Made by a program: the position numbers and the translations under genes. Positions 5,375 to 5,818 of a stretch of 5,818 nucleotides of DNA are shown here, piece after piece (the first letter of the stretch is position 1; each line of letters opens with the position of its first letter). The stretch is taken from positions 1 to 5,818 of the forward strand of contig WAOZ01000199.1 of assembly GCA_015520975.1 (NCBI GenBank). The letters run 5' to 3'. The stretch is from DHVE2 group archaeon (lineage in GTDB: Archaea; Thermoplasmatota; Thermoplasmata; Thermoplasmatales; Aciduliprofundaceae). Under the pieces are notes generated by a model, which had not been told where the DNA came from, made no database searches, and worked only from the letters and a program-made list of their open reading frames with translations.

Positions 5375-5818
5375 CTAATAAAAAATTGTAGATAGAAACG
5401 AAAGCATAGAGATAGGAAAGAGCGGAATGGATAGAGGAATTGAGAGACCATCTACGATAGAATCTTTTAATTCTGTGTTTCAGGATACTGAACCATTGCT
5501 CAATAGGATTTCTCTTACCGAATGTTATATGTTGCCAAGGTAAGCCGAGTCTCTGCAAAGCCCAGGGATACCACGGTCCGCCGTCCACATACACTTTCGG
5601 TTTGTTTGCGCAGGATTTAAGCACTTTCTTTAGAAATAAAAGAGCGTCCAGAGATGAGCGAGATGATGTTAAATGCACAGCAATAATCTCGCGAGTGTGA
5701 ATATCAATAGCTGCCCATAAATAATGCCATTTTTTCCTCAGTTTTATTTTTGTTTCATCAATAGCAATATCAGATCTTTCTTCTCTATGTTGAACAGTTT
5801 TTCTGCTCTATGATACCA
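5364..5818 (-). pseudogene. IS6/IS240-like DDE transposase, 3' part, probably frameshifted, runs off right edge
   Basis: The frame ending in TAA at 5366-5364 carries a DDE catalytic core. It has Asp in SDIAIDETKIKL (codon 5759-5757), Asp in VYVDGGPWYP (codon 5585-5583) and Glu in NPIEQWF (codon 5501-5499), so 57 and 27 residues lie between the triad members. YLWAAIDIHTREIIAV follows the first Asp, and the Arg/Lys-rich KHRIKRFYRRW follows the Glu. This order suits the IS6/IS240 group, but the family is from memory. No ATG opens this frame. Going upstream it meets TAG at 5810-5808, while the adjacent frame reads the plausible WYHRAEKLFNIEKK. A one-base shift near 5775-5790 would join the two into a normal transposase. 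It is either a decayed copy or one using -1 frameshifting. The IS end is not visible. Confidence 0.72.
5364..5818 (-). mobile_element. Insertion sequence, partial (one end near the HisA-like gene, other end outside the window)
   Basis: This is inferred from the transposase. The terminal inverted repeat must lie at or below about position 5364, inside the current open frame of the HisA-like gene. It cannot be defined because the partner end is not in the window. No target duplication can be scored. Confidence 0.6.

Overview
The window looks archaeal, most likely from a euryarchaeote. The evidence is the set of protein families (a COG2108-type radical SAM protein, a DUF2240-like protein, an archaeal-type RND exporter) and AT-rich TATA boxes about 25-28 bp upstream of start codons with almost no leader. 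I cannot place it in a genus. It is gene-dense, with no gene-free stretch longer than about 80 bp.

Layout from left to right. (1) Positions 1-865, minus strand: the N-terminal part of an RND/MMPL-type exporter, whose extracytoplasmic loop is packed with N-glycosylation sequons. It runs off the left edge. (2) 911-1969, minus: a complete radical SAM protein of the COG2108 type, function unknown. (3) 2047-2745, minus: a uridine phosphorylase-like nucleoside phosphorylase that is broken. An in-frame amber codon sits at 2449-2451, where I recall relatives having Trp, and the 5' end has no standard start codon. (4) 2817-3590, plus: a TPR-repeat protein, transcribed divergently from the broken phosphorylase and overlapping the end of the next gene tail to tail. 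(5) 5374 down to 3565, minus: three overlapping genes forming an apparent operon. They encode a HisA-like half-barrel protein, a DUF2240-like protein and an unrecognised 267-residue protein with a probable C-terminal winged helix; the last two are coupled by an ATGA overlap. (6) 5364-5818, minus: the 3' part of an IS6/IS240-like DDE transposase. It is probably frameshifted near the right edge, and its stop codon lies inside the first gene of the operon.

The isolated genes (exporter, radical SAM, TPR) each have their own TATA box placed for leaderless or near-leaderless transcripts. The internal operon genes instead show G-rich ribosome-binding sequences and overlapping starts. The main stories are decay of the phosphorylase by a nonsense change or amber reading, an IS element at the head of a conserved-hypothetical operon that probably altered the first protein's N-terminus, and the heavily glycosylatable exporter loop. 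I found no CRISPR array, tRNA or rRNA.
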